DNA of 16,928 nucleotides, from contig PLKY01000403.1 of assembly GCA_003140785.1 (NCBI GenBank), forward strand, positions 1-16,928, given 5' to 3'. Below are positions 1 to 8,100 of this stretch, piece by piece (the stretch's first letter is position 1; the number at the start of each line of letters is the position of its first letter). Source of the DNA: Acidobacteriaceae bacterium. Lineage in GTDB: Bacteria > Acidobacteriota > Terriglobia > Terriglobales > Acidobacteriaceae. The notes beneath the pieces are model-generated. The model ran no database searches. It was not told where the DNA came from and was given only the letters and a program-made list of their open reading frames with translations. The translations under genes were made by a program, and so were the position numbers.

Positions 1-1
1 G

Positions 2-859
2 TTCGCATTTTTCGATGTCGTCATGAACGCTTCGGCGTTGCACCGCTTTACGATAGAGGGACGGCTGCGCGGAGCGCTCGAGCGCAATGAATTCTCGCTG
101 GATTACCAACCGCAATTCGACGTCCGCACAGGCGGGATATCCGGTATGGAAGCATTATTGCGCTGGACGAGCGATGAGCTCGGTGCGGTGCCGCCGACGG
201 AATTCATTCCAGTCGCAGAGGAAACCGGCCTGATACTTCCGATCGGCGAATGGGTTCTCAGAACCGCATGTGCACAGGCCCGCAAATGGCATAGGGATGG
301 GCTCCTGGCAGTTCCTGTTGCAGTCAATGTCTCAGCCGTCCAGTTTCGCCAAGAAGGTTTCTGCCAACTGATCCGGAGAGTTCTTCTTGAAACCGGCTTG
401 CCACCGCAATTCCTCGAATTGGAGCTGACAGAAAGCCTGCTTCTGTCCAACGCGGACGTGATGTTCACGGTTCTACAGGAATTGAAGGAAATGGGCTTAA
501 GGCTAGCGATTGATGACTTCGGCACGGGCTATTCAAGCCTCAGTTACCTTAAGCAATTTCGAGTGAACAAACTCAAGATTGACCGCTCATTTATCCGGGA
601 TATCGCGATGCATTCCGACGACGCAGCCATCACGACGGCAATCATCAGTCTGGCAAAGAGTCTGAATCTCAAAGTGATCGCCGAGGGAGTTGAAACTGAA
701 GCGCAAATGTCATTTCTGCGCGAACACCACTGCGACGAGATCCAGGGATATTACTTCAGCAAACCCATAACCGCCGTCGAGGCTGACAGACTGTTAATCG
801 CGCCAGCTCAACGGAATGACGCACTGAGTCGCGCCGTCCGTCTTCCAACAGTTCACTAG
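2..859 (+). CDS. EAL-domain cyclic-di-GMP phosphodiesterase, 5'-truncated (C-terminal part)
   Basis: EAL domains hydrolyse cyclic-di-GMP to pGpG in the cytoplasm. The frame is open to the left edge; the residues before the first ATG at 23 (FAFFDVV) resemble the linker between a GGDEF and an EAL domain, so the gene probably starts upstream and the ATG at 23 is internal. The domain fills almost all of the visible 278 residues from that ATG. Visible motifs are MEALLRW (the EAL signature, about residue 43), NVSAVQF, ELELTES, the metal-binding IDDFGTGYSSL stretch, KLKIDRSFI, IAEGVET and QGYYFSKP, so the catalytic set looks intact. The stop is TAG at 857-859. The gene ends about 660 bp before the biosynthetic operon and is probably unrelated to it. 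Which N-terminal sensory or GGDEF domains it carries cannot be seen. Confidence 0.93.
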   Translation, partial: FAFFDVVMNASALHRFTIEGRLRGALERNEFSLDYQPQFDVRTGGISGMEALLRWTSDELGAVPPTEFIPVAEETGLILPIGEWVLRTACAQARKWHRDGLLAVPVAVNVSAVQFRQEGFCQLIRRVLLETGLPPQFLELELTESLLLSNADVMFTVLQELKEMGLRLAIDDFGTGYSSLSYLKQFRVNKLKIDRSFIRDIAMHSDDAAITTAIISLAKSLNLKVIAEGVETEAQMSFLREHHCDEIQGYYFSKPITAVEADRLLIAPAQRNDALSRAVRLPTVH

Positions 860-1523
860 AGTCCCGGTCACCGGCCGAACAAATGACATCCGATTGTTAC
901 TCCGGAGTTCTTGCGCTCATGAATGCATTGCCGAGAACAAGAGACGACTTGGGTTGGATAACTGAACAGTGAGTCTCAAATGACCCACAGGCGTCGCGGA
1001 TACGATAAGGTGCACCGGTCAAACCGCAGCTTGATGTGCGCGCCACAATCGCATCCAAACACCGTACTGCTCTCCCCGACAACGGGAGCGTTATCGAACA
1101 GCCTGAAGACACGCAGGCGATGTTTCGAACCATTTCCGAGCGAAAGCACGGCTGCGCCGAAAAACAGTGCGGCGCTACGACAGATCGCGAAAGACCGTTC
1201 AGAACACTTACTGGTATACGCCGATTGCGCCTGACATCTCTCACCCTGCCTGGTTCGCAGATTTCAGGCGGGATAAGGACGTATCAGGACTGGCCGCTTT
1301 TCGTGCCCCAGAGATCGCCGCAAGCGCCGGAGAGTACTAAGGGAACTTGTTTTGTGACCGGCATCACAGACCCCGGACCCCAGAAACGATTCGCATAGGA
1401 CAGGCAATTGCTTTGAGAGCGAAGAAACTAAGAAGGTCCGTCAGGAACCTGCAGGGGACTGCCGTCAACCAGGGCGCACTCAGACTCAAAAAAAACATTA
1501 TTTCTACTTCGAAGTGGCCAATT
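860..1523. other. Intergenic region upstream of the biosynthetic operon
   Basis: About 660 bp between the EAL gene and the chosen start of the carbamoyltransferase. Short frames exist on both strands (for example 897-1244 minus and 1036-1398 plus), but their translations are rich in Arg, Ser and Cys and resemble no family I know, so I call none of them genes. The stretch holds a CRP-type dyad at 1353-1368, a small palindrome CCGGTCACCGG at 864-874, and an A-rich patch at about 1488-1505. It most likely contains the operon promoter, but I could not pick a convincing -35/-10 pair. It may also contain decayed coding sequence. Confidence 0.5.
1353..1368. promoter_or_regulatory. CRP/FNR-type operator, perfect TGTGA-N6-TCACA dyad
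   Basis: The sequence TGTGACCGGCATCACA is a perfect match to the core half-sites of the CRP consensus (TGTGA and TCACA separated by 6 bp). It lies about 155 bp upstream of the carbamoyltransferase start, in the only long non-coding gap before the operon. The outer flanks are not the A/T-rich sequence of the full enterobacterial consensus. A CRP-family regulator acting on the operon is inference; no regulator gene is in the window. Confidence 0.4.
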
Positions 1524-3284
1524 ATGAACGTTATTGGAATTAGCGGGTTAGAGAACTCTATGGCGTTTAAGCAGGCTACGTGGCCTGGCTTGGATGAACG
1601 CGAATACCGAATTGCACAGGGAATGGACGCAGCGGCCGCTCTCGTGGTCGACGGCAAACTTGTGGCAGCCGCGGAGCAGGAGCGCTTCTCCAGGAAGAAG
1701 CACACCGGCGATTTCCCCATCGATGCAATCAAGTTTTGCCTAGCCGAGGCCGGCATCTCGATTTCAGAAATCGACGAGATCGCGCATGGATTCGACTATT
1801 CCCCTTACCGCGAGCTTTATCTCAGGGACGAAGTCTCAACCAAGCTCTACCAACACGTCTTCTCCCGTGATGCCCTCCTAACCCAGGTACGCCGCGACCT
1901 CCCCGGCTTTCCCGAGGACAAGGTATTCTCGGTTGGCCACCATTTGGCTCACGCTGCCAGCGCAGCTTATACGTCAGGCTGGGACGAGTGCCTGGTGGTA
2001 GTGAACGACGCGATGGGGGAGATCGAGAGTCTCACCGTCTACGAGTTCCACGACGGAGAGCTGGAAAAGCTTCGCACCGTCGGCGCCAACGACTCGATCG
2101 GGATCCTGTATTCGCTAATCACGCTGCATTTGGGTTTCGATTTTAATTCGGACGAGTACAAAATCATGGGCCTCGCGCCTTACGGCGACCCTGCCCGCTT
2201 CCGTCGCTTCTTCGAGCAGGCCGTGGAGCTTTGCGACGATGGATCGATCCGAATTCCGATTTTGAAATTGAACCATTCTCGCGAAGAACGTGAGAATTAT
2301 CTGGCAACCCGCGCATGGCTGGACGAACATCTCATCCCGCGCAGGCCGCAAAACCATTCCGTCAATTCCATCCATGAAGACGTGGCTGCGGCGCTCCAGG
2401 AGTGCCTCGAGCGCGTGGTCATGCACGTTTGCGAGCACTTTGGAAAGCTGACTGGATTGCGCAGGATTGCCCTGGCCGGGGGCGTTGCTCTTAACTGCAC
2501 AGCGAACGGCAAGCTGTTCCGTTCCCGTCTTTTCGACGAAGTCTACGTTCAGCCGGTGGCCGGCGACGATGGCGTTGCGCTGGGGGCGGCGCTCTATCGG
2601 ACCTCTCTTGCCATGGAAATCCCGAACCACCGCTTCCCGGCCCCGCTCTTTGGACCCCGATACGACGAAAGCGCAATCGAGGCTGCGCTTCAGCGCTTCA
2701 ATGGCAAGATCCAATGGAAGCGTCTCGATTCCCTTGAAGCCACCTGCGCCTGCGCGGCGCGGCTCATCGCCGATGGCCGGGTGATTGCCTGGCACCGGGG
2801 CCGGATGGAGTATGGACCGCGGGCGCTCGGCAACAGAAGCATCCTGGCAGATCCGAGGCGGCCCGACATGCGCGACCGCATCAATGCCATGGTCAAGAAG
2901 CGCGAGGCATTTCGTCCATTCGCGCCCGCCTGTTCGGTCGAAGAAGCCCATCGCTGGTTTGAAGTGGCACCGGGGACTCAGCTCCCTTACATGATCAGCA
3001 TCGTCGATGTTCGTCCCGATTTAAGGGCCCTCCTTCCCGCGATCACGCACGTGAACGGGTCCGCTCGACTTCAGACTGTTTCGGCACACGACAATCCGGA
3101 CTTTCACACTCTACTGCGGGCAGTAGGTGAAACGACGGGCCGCCAGATGGTGCTGAATACCAGCTTTAACGTCAAAGGGCAGCCAATCGTGAACACGCCC
3201 GAAGAAGCTATCGAGACGTTTCTCGGAACGGGCATAGAGTTTTTGTTCCTGGAGAACTTTTATGTCACTCGTTCCATTGCTTGA
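1524..3284 (+). CDS. NodU/CmcH-family carbamoyltransferase (tailoring enzyme)
   Basis: Members of this family transfer a carbamoyl group from carbamoyl phosphate, through a carbamoyl-adenylate, to a hydroxyl (sometimes an amine) of a natural product. I chose the ATG at 1524 (586 aa, normal family length) because MNVIGISGLEN begins the conserved domain. The frame extends upstream to 1347, but the extra 59 residues are basic and unlike the family. The N-terminal TsaD-like ASKHA domain shows GHHLAHAA (138-145, metal-binding histidines), NDAMGE (161-166), NSDEYKIMGLAPYGDP (208-223), AGGVALN (318-324) and PVAGDDGVALGAAL (344-357). The C-terminal domain shows RMEYGPRALGNRSILADPR (427-445), KKREAFRPFAP (458-468) and NTSFNVKGQPIV (545-556). 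It is the first gene of the operon and its 3' end overlaps the NRPS gene by 23 bp, which ties it to that pathway. The acceptor (PCP-bound amino acid, KR-derived hydroxyl or released product) is unknown. Confidence 0.93.
   Translation: MNVIGISGLENSMAFKQATWPGLDEREYRIAQGMDAAAALVVDGKLVAAAEQERFSRKKHTGDFPIDAIKFCLAEAGISISEIDEIAHGFDYSPYRELYLRDEVSTKLYQHVFSRDALLTQVRRDLPGFPEDKVFSVGHHLAHAASAAYTSGWDECLVVVNDAMGEIESLTVYEFHDGELEKLRTVGANDSIGILYSLITLHLGFDFNSDEYKIMGLAPYGDPARFRRFFEQAVELCDDGSIRIPILKLNHSREERENYLATRAWLDEHLIPRRPQNHSVNSIHEDVAAALQECLERVVMHVCEHFGKLTGLRRIALAGGVALNCTANGKLFRSRLFDEVYVQPVAGDDGVALGAALYRTSLAMEIPNHRFPAPLFGPRYDESAIEAALQRFNGKIQWKRLDSLEATCACAARLIADGRVIAWHRGRMEYGPRALGNRSILADPRRPDMRDRINAMVKKREAFRPFAPACSVEEAHRWFEVAPGTQLPYMISIVDVRPDLRALLPAITHVNGSARLQTVSAHDNPDFHTLLRAVGETTGRQMVLNTSFNVKGQPIVNTPEEAIETFLGTGIEFLFLENFYVTRSIA
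3251..3255 (+). promoter_or_regulatory. Ribosome binding site of the NRPS gene
   Basis: GGAGA lies 6 nt before the ATG at 3262 and inside the end of the carbamoyltransferase gene. It supports the short overlapping start and suggests translational coupling of the two genes. Confidence 0.7.
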
Positions 3285-5151
3285 GCGGAATCGCACTGCA
3301 GTCGATTACCCGGGTCACAGCACGATTGCGGAGCTGTTTGCGCAACAGGCTGCTCGGACTCCGGACGCCATCGCCTTGGCTGCGGGAGACTGTACGCTCA
3401 GTTATCGCGCGCTCGACGAAAACTCCAATCGCCTCGCCCACTATCTGAAGAGCCTCGGCGTAAAGCCGGAGACTTTGGTGGGCGTCGCCATGGAACGTTC
3501 GGCAACTCTCGTTGTGAGCCTGTTGGCCATACTCAAGGCTGGCGGAGCCTATGTTCCCCTGGACCCCGGCTATCCGAAGGATCGTTTGTCGTGGATCATC
3601 GAAGACTCTGGCATGTCTGTGCTCCTGACTACCGCGGCAACGCGCGAGCGGATTCCATCAGGTGGAGATCGCCTCACAATCGTCGATGCGGCCGATCCAG
3701 CGATTGCCCTCCAAAGGACGCAACCGGTCCATTCCGATGCCGCCAGCAGCAATCTTGCCTATGTCATCTACACCTCCGGCTCCACGGGCAAGCCTAAAGG
3801 CGTGATGGTCGAAAACCGGAACGTCGTCAATTTCTTTTGGGGTATGGACCGAGCTATCGGTCGCGAACCCGGGGTTTGGCTCGCCGTTACCAGCGTTTCC
3901 TTCGACATCTCGGTGCTGGAACTTCTGTGGACCTTGACCCGCGGCTTCAAGGTCGTCGTCCATGGCGACGAGGGCACAGGTACGATCGCCGATGAGATCG
4001 TCCGTCACGGCGTCACGCATTTGCAAATGACCCCATCGCTGGCTCGTATGCTGACGCTCGATGCGCGCGCGTTTGCCGCGCTGGGTTCGCTGCGACAGAT
4101 GCTTCTCGGGGGCGAAGCGGTGCCGGCTTCTCTCATCCACCATCTTCGCCAGAAATTCAATGGCGAGATTCACAACATGTACGGACCGACAGAGACCACC
4201 ATTTGGTCGACAACCTTCCGGGTTGAAGAAGTGGGAAATGCGGTTTCGATCGGCAAGCCAATCGCGAACACACAAATCTTTCTGCTCGATGCGGAACGGA
4301 ATCCTGTCGCGGCAGGCGAAGTAGGAGAGCTTTTCATTGGCGGCGACGGCGTGGCGCGCGGCTACTTGAACCGCCCGGACCTTACCGCGGAGCGATTTCT
4401 CTCCATCCCATCATTTTCAGAGCAACGGATCTACCGCACCGGCGACCTGGCCCGGTATCAGCCCGACGGAAACATCGAGTTCCTGGGGCGCGCCGACTTC
4501 CAGATCAAACTTCGCGGCCACCGCATCGAGCCAGGCGAGATCGAATCCCTCCTTGAAGGCTGCTCCGGAATCAGGCAGGCAGTCATCGTCGTCCGAGAGG
4601 ACCGCGAGGGCGACAACCGCCTGGTTGCTTATCTGGTTGCCGAATCCGCGGGGCCCGATGACGTTGGCACTCTGCGCAAGGCGCTTGAGTCGAAGCTCCC
4701 GGATTATATGCTCCCTTCGAGCTTCGTTTTTCTTCCCGAATTGCCACTTACCGCGAACGGAAAAATTGATCGCAAAACCCTGCTCAATCTTCCGGCTCCG
4801 AGCCTCTCTGTCCGCGCTGTCGATGCTGAACCTGGAGTCCACCCCAGCCGCGAGCCCGCAAGCGAAATCGAACGGATCGTCGCCAATGCCTGGCAAGAGG
4901 CCCTCGGGCTTCCCTCTGTCGGCCTGAGCGATAACTTCTTCGATCTCGGAGCACACTCCCTCACCGTCGCCGAGGTGCAGGCCAAGCTGCAGGAAGTCTT
5001 GCGGCGCGAGATTTCCCTCGTCGATCTGTTTCAGTTCTCGACGGTGAGTGCGCTCGCCCGCCATCTCGCAGGATCTGACGCACACAGCCAGGCGTCAGAC
5101 CGCGCGCAGCGCCGCAGAATGGCCCGGCAGACCAGAAATGGAACGCCATGA
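3262..5151 (+). CDS. NRPS loading module, A-PCP, predicted to activate glycine
   Basis: A single adenylation domain plus peptidyl carrier protein (629 aa) with no condensation domain, so it should act as a starter module: it adenylates an amino acid and tethers it to the PCP. A-domain motifs are YVIYTSGSTGKPKG (A3, 167-180), NMYGPTETT (A5, 305-313), YRTGDLARY (A7, 391-399), GRADFQIKLRGHRIEPGEIE (A8, 409-428) and LPLTANGKIDRK (A10, 494-505). The PCP at about 534-602 has FFDLGAHSL with phosphopantetheine Ser566 (LGAHSL rather than LGGHSL). Aligned by eye to GrsA, the specificity residues are D215, I216, L219, Q255, L281, G283, M306, I314, W315 and K500, i.e. DILQLGMIWK. From memory this is close to the glycine-type code DILQLGLIWK. 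A basic tail (AQRRRMARQTRNGTP) ends the protein, as is common before a PKS partner. Its stop overlaps the PKS start by 4 bp (ATGA). Confidence 0.95.
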   Translation: MSLVPLLERNRTAVDYPGHSTIAELFAQQAARTPDAIALAAGDCTLSYRALDENSNRLAHYLKSLGVKPETLVGVAMERSATLVVSLLAILKAGGAYVPLDPGYPKDRLSWIIEDSGMSVLLTTAATRERIPSGGDRLTIVDAADPAIALQRTQPVHSDAASSNLAYVIYTSGSTGKPKGVMVENRNVVNFFWGMDRAIGREPGVWLAVTSVSFDISVLELLWTLTRGFKVVVHGDEGTGTIADEIVRHGVTHLQMTPSLARMLTLDARAFAALGSLRQMLLGGEAVPASLIHHLRQKFNGEIHNMYGPTETTIWSTTFRVEEVGNAVSIGKPIANTQIFLLDAERNPVAAGEVGELFIGGDGVARGYLNRPDLTAERFLSIPSFSEQRIYRTGDLARYQPDGNIEFLGRADFQIKLRGHRIEPGEIESLLEGCSGIRQAVIVVREDREGDNRLVAYLVAESAGPDDVGTLRKALESKLPDYMLPSSFVFLPELPLTANGKIDRKTLLNLPAPSLSVRAVDAEPGVHPSREPASEIERIVANAWQEALGLPSVGLSDNFFDLGAHSLTVAEVQAKLQEVLRREISLVDLFQFSTVSALARHLAGSDAHSQASDRAQRRRMARQTRNGTP

Positions 5152-8100
5152 AGCCCTCGTCAATTGCGATCGTTGGCATGGCGGGCCGTTTTCCGGGCGC
5201 TCGGAACGCCGTCGAGTTTTGGCAGAACCTGCGCGATGGCGTCGAGTCCATCCGTGACCGCTCTGGAACCGAGTTGATAGCGGCCGGAGCAACTGCCGCG
5301 GACCTGGCCAATCCCGATTACGTCAAGCGCGCCGCGCTGCTCGACGACGTCCCGATGTTCGATGCATCCTTCTTCGGCTTCAGTCCACGCGATGCATCCA
5401 TCATGGACCCGCAGCATCGGCATTTTCTCGAGTGTGCATGGGAGGCCCTCGAAGATGCGGGCCATTCACCCCGGCTTTTCGATGGATCGATCGGAATCTT
5501 CGCCGGGTCGGGCATGAACACTTACCTGATCCACAACCTGCTCGCCAACCGGCGTCTGCTTGAAACCGCGGGCTTGTTCCAGCTGAAGCAAACCGGCAAC
5601 GACAAAGATGTGCTGGCCACGCGCGTTTCCTATCAGCTCGATCTGCGTGGGCCGAGCATCAACGTGCAAACCGCGTGCTCCACTTCCCTCGTTGCGGTAC
5701 ATCTTGCTTGTCAAAGTCTGCTCAATTACGAGTGCGACATGGCTCTGGCCGGCGGTGTCACCATCGAATTCCCGCACGGACAGGGCTATATCTATCGCGA
5801 CGGGGAGATCCTTTCGCGCGACGGCCGTTGCCGCCCATTCGATGAGGCATCCAGCGGCACGGTCTTTGGAAGCGGCCTCGGGATTGTCGTGTTGCGGCGG
5901 CTTGAGGATGCGCTCGCCGAACACGACCATATTCGCGCCGTTATTCTCGGATCGGCGATCAATAACGATGGCGCGCGCAAGGTGGGGTATCTCGCGCCCA
6001 GCGTGGAAGGCCAGGCCGAGGTGATCGCCGAGGCGCTCGAGATAGCTGGCGTCACGGCAGACGACATCTCCTACATTGAAGCGCATGGAACCGGTACCAG
6101 AGTCGGCGATCCCATCGAGATTAGGGCGCTGGCGCAGGCCTTCCGTAAAACAGCCACTGGCAGCGCGTATTGCGGCATTGGCTCCTTGAAATCGAATGTG
6201 GGGCATCTGGACGCAGCCGCCGGCGTGGGCGGCCTGATGAAGACAGTCCTTGCGCTCGAACATGCGCAGCTCCCCCCCAGCCTTCATTTTGAAAATCTGA
6301 ATCCTCATATCGAATTGAAGGGCAGTCCGTTCTTCGTCAACAGCCAACTCCGCGATTGGCAATCCAACGGATCGCCCCGGCGCGCGGGCGTTACCGCATT
6401 AGGCATCGGAGGCACGAATGCACACGTGGTGATTGAAGAAGCTCCGGCCTCCGTGGTGTCGCGCCAAACAAGGCCGTATCATCTTTTGACGGTCTCCGCG
6501 AAGACCGAGACCGCAGCTAATCAGGCTTGCTCCAATCTCGTCGCCCATCTGCACGCGAACCCCGAGCTGAGTCTTGCCGATGTTGCCTTCACGTATCAGC
6601 TTGGCCGCACCGCCTTCGCTCATCGGCGTGCTCTTGTGATCGAGGATTCTCGCGAAGCGATTGATGCCATTGCAAACAACAAGCCGCAATCCTTTACCTC
6701 GGGAACAGCCGCGAAAACCGCGCCGCAAGTGGTCTTCATGTTCCCCGGACAGGGTTCGCAATACGTCAACATGGGTCGCCAACTTTACGAGAACGAGCCT
6801 GTCTTTCGCGATTGCCTGGATCTCTGCGCGCAACACCTTCTCGAGCCTCTCGGGCTTGACCTTCGACCTGCGCTCTACCCAGCGGAGCAGGAAAAAGACG
6901 CTGCGGCGGAACGGCTGAACCAGACCTGGCTCACGCAGCCTGCCCTGTTTTCGATCGAATACGCAATGGCCCGCTGGTGGATGTCGCTTGGCATCGAACC
7001 GGCGGCAATGGTCGGCCACAGCATCGGCGAATATGTGGCTGCTTGTCTAGCCGATGTCCTCTCTCTCGAAGATGCGCTCGCCATCGTCGCATTCCGCGGA
7101 CGGCTGATCTATGAGCTTCCGCCGGGATCGATGCTCGCTGTTCCGCTCGCCGTCGACGACCTTCATCTCAACGGTGTCCTGTCGCTGGCCGCTGTCAATA
7201 ATCCCAAACTTTGCGTAGTTTCCGGGCCGACGCCTAATATCGTGGCACTCGAAGAAGACCTGGCCAGGGAGTCTGTCGCCTGCCGGCGCTTGTTCACTTC
7301 GCATGCCTTCCACTCCGCGATGATGGACCCCGTCCTTGAATCATTCGAGAAGCGGCTTTCAAAGGTCACCCTCCGCCCTCCGCGCATTCCTTACATGTCC
7401 AATGTCACAGGCACGCGGATCAAATCGGAGCAGGCCACCGATCCGGCTTACTGGGCGCGCCACATTCGTCAAACGGTTCGGTTCTCTGACAATCTTGCGG
7501 AGCTGTTGAGCAAGCCGGACCAGATTCTTCTCGAAGTGGGGCCGGGCAATGCGCTCACGTCTCTGGCGCGCCAGCAGGGCGGCAAAGCCGCAAAAGCATT
7601 TCAATCGTTGCCCCATCCCCGCGAGGCCACTCCCGATCTGCGTTGCGCGCTCCAGACACTTGGCCAACTCTGGGTTTCCGGAGTCGATGTCGATTGGGCG
7701 AAACTCCATGCGCCCGATTCCGTTCAGCGTGTTTCACTGCCGACTTATCCCTTCGAACGCCAGAAGTTTTGGATCGAGCCGGACCACGTTCAGCCCGCCG
7801 CATCGTCTGCCCCCAGTCCTGCCCCGCGCGATCACGACGGTGCGACGGAGTGGTTCTATCGTCGCGTCTTTAGGCCTGCTCCTCTTCCCGCAGTGTCCAG
7901 CGCCGAGCCCGGTTGCTGGATCATTTTCCGCGACTCGTCGGGCCTGGGCAATCAAATCGCCGCCAAACTGAGAACAGAAAAACAGCATGTGGTTCTGGTC
8001 GATCCGGGTTCGAGTTATAAACGATCTGGAAAGGGAACTTATACGGTCCGGGCCGACGTTCGCGGCGATTATGACGCACTGATTGCCGACGTAACCACAG

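Noticed and set aside
897..1244. Minus-strand frame of 115 aa in the gap after the EAL gene
   Set aside because: Translation is rich in Ser, Arg and Cys, matches nothing I recognise and has overlapping rival frames on the plus strand.
1347..1523. Upstream extension of the carbamoyltransferase frame by 59 residues from the Met at 1347
   Set aside because: The extension is basic, unlike the family, and overlaps the CRP-type dyad; the conserved domain starts cleanly at the ATG at 1524.
2115..2951. Long antisense frame of 278 aa inside the carbamoyltransferase gene
   Set aside because: Shadow of a high-GC coding gene; the plus-strand frame carries all the family motifs.
5466..6362. Long antisense frame of 298 aa inside the KS domain
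   Set aside because: Opposite-strand shadow of the PKS; no recognisable domain. The same applies to the frames at 9159-10070 and 10308-11225.
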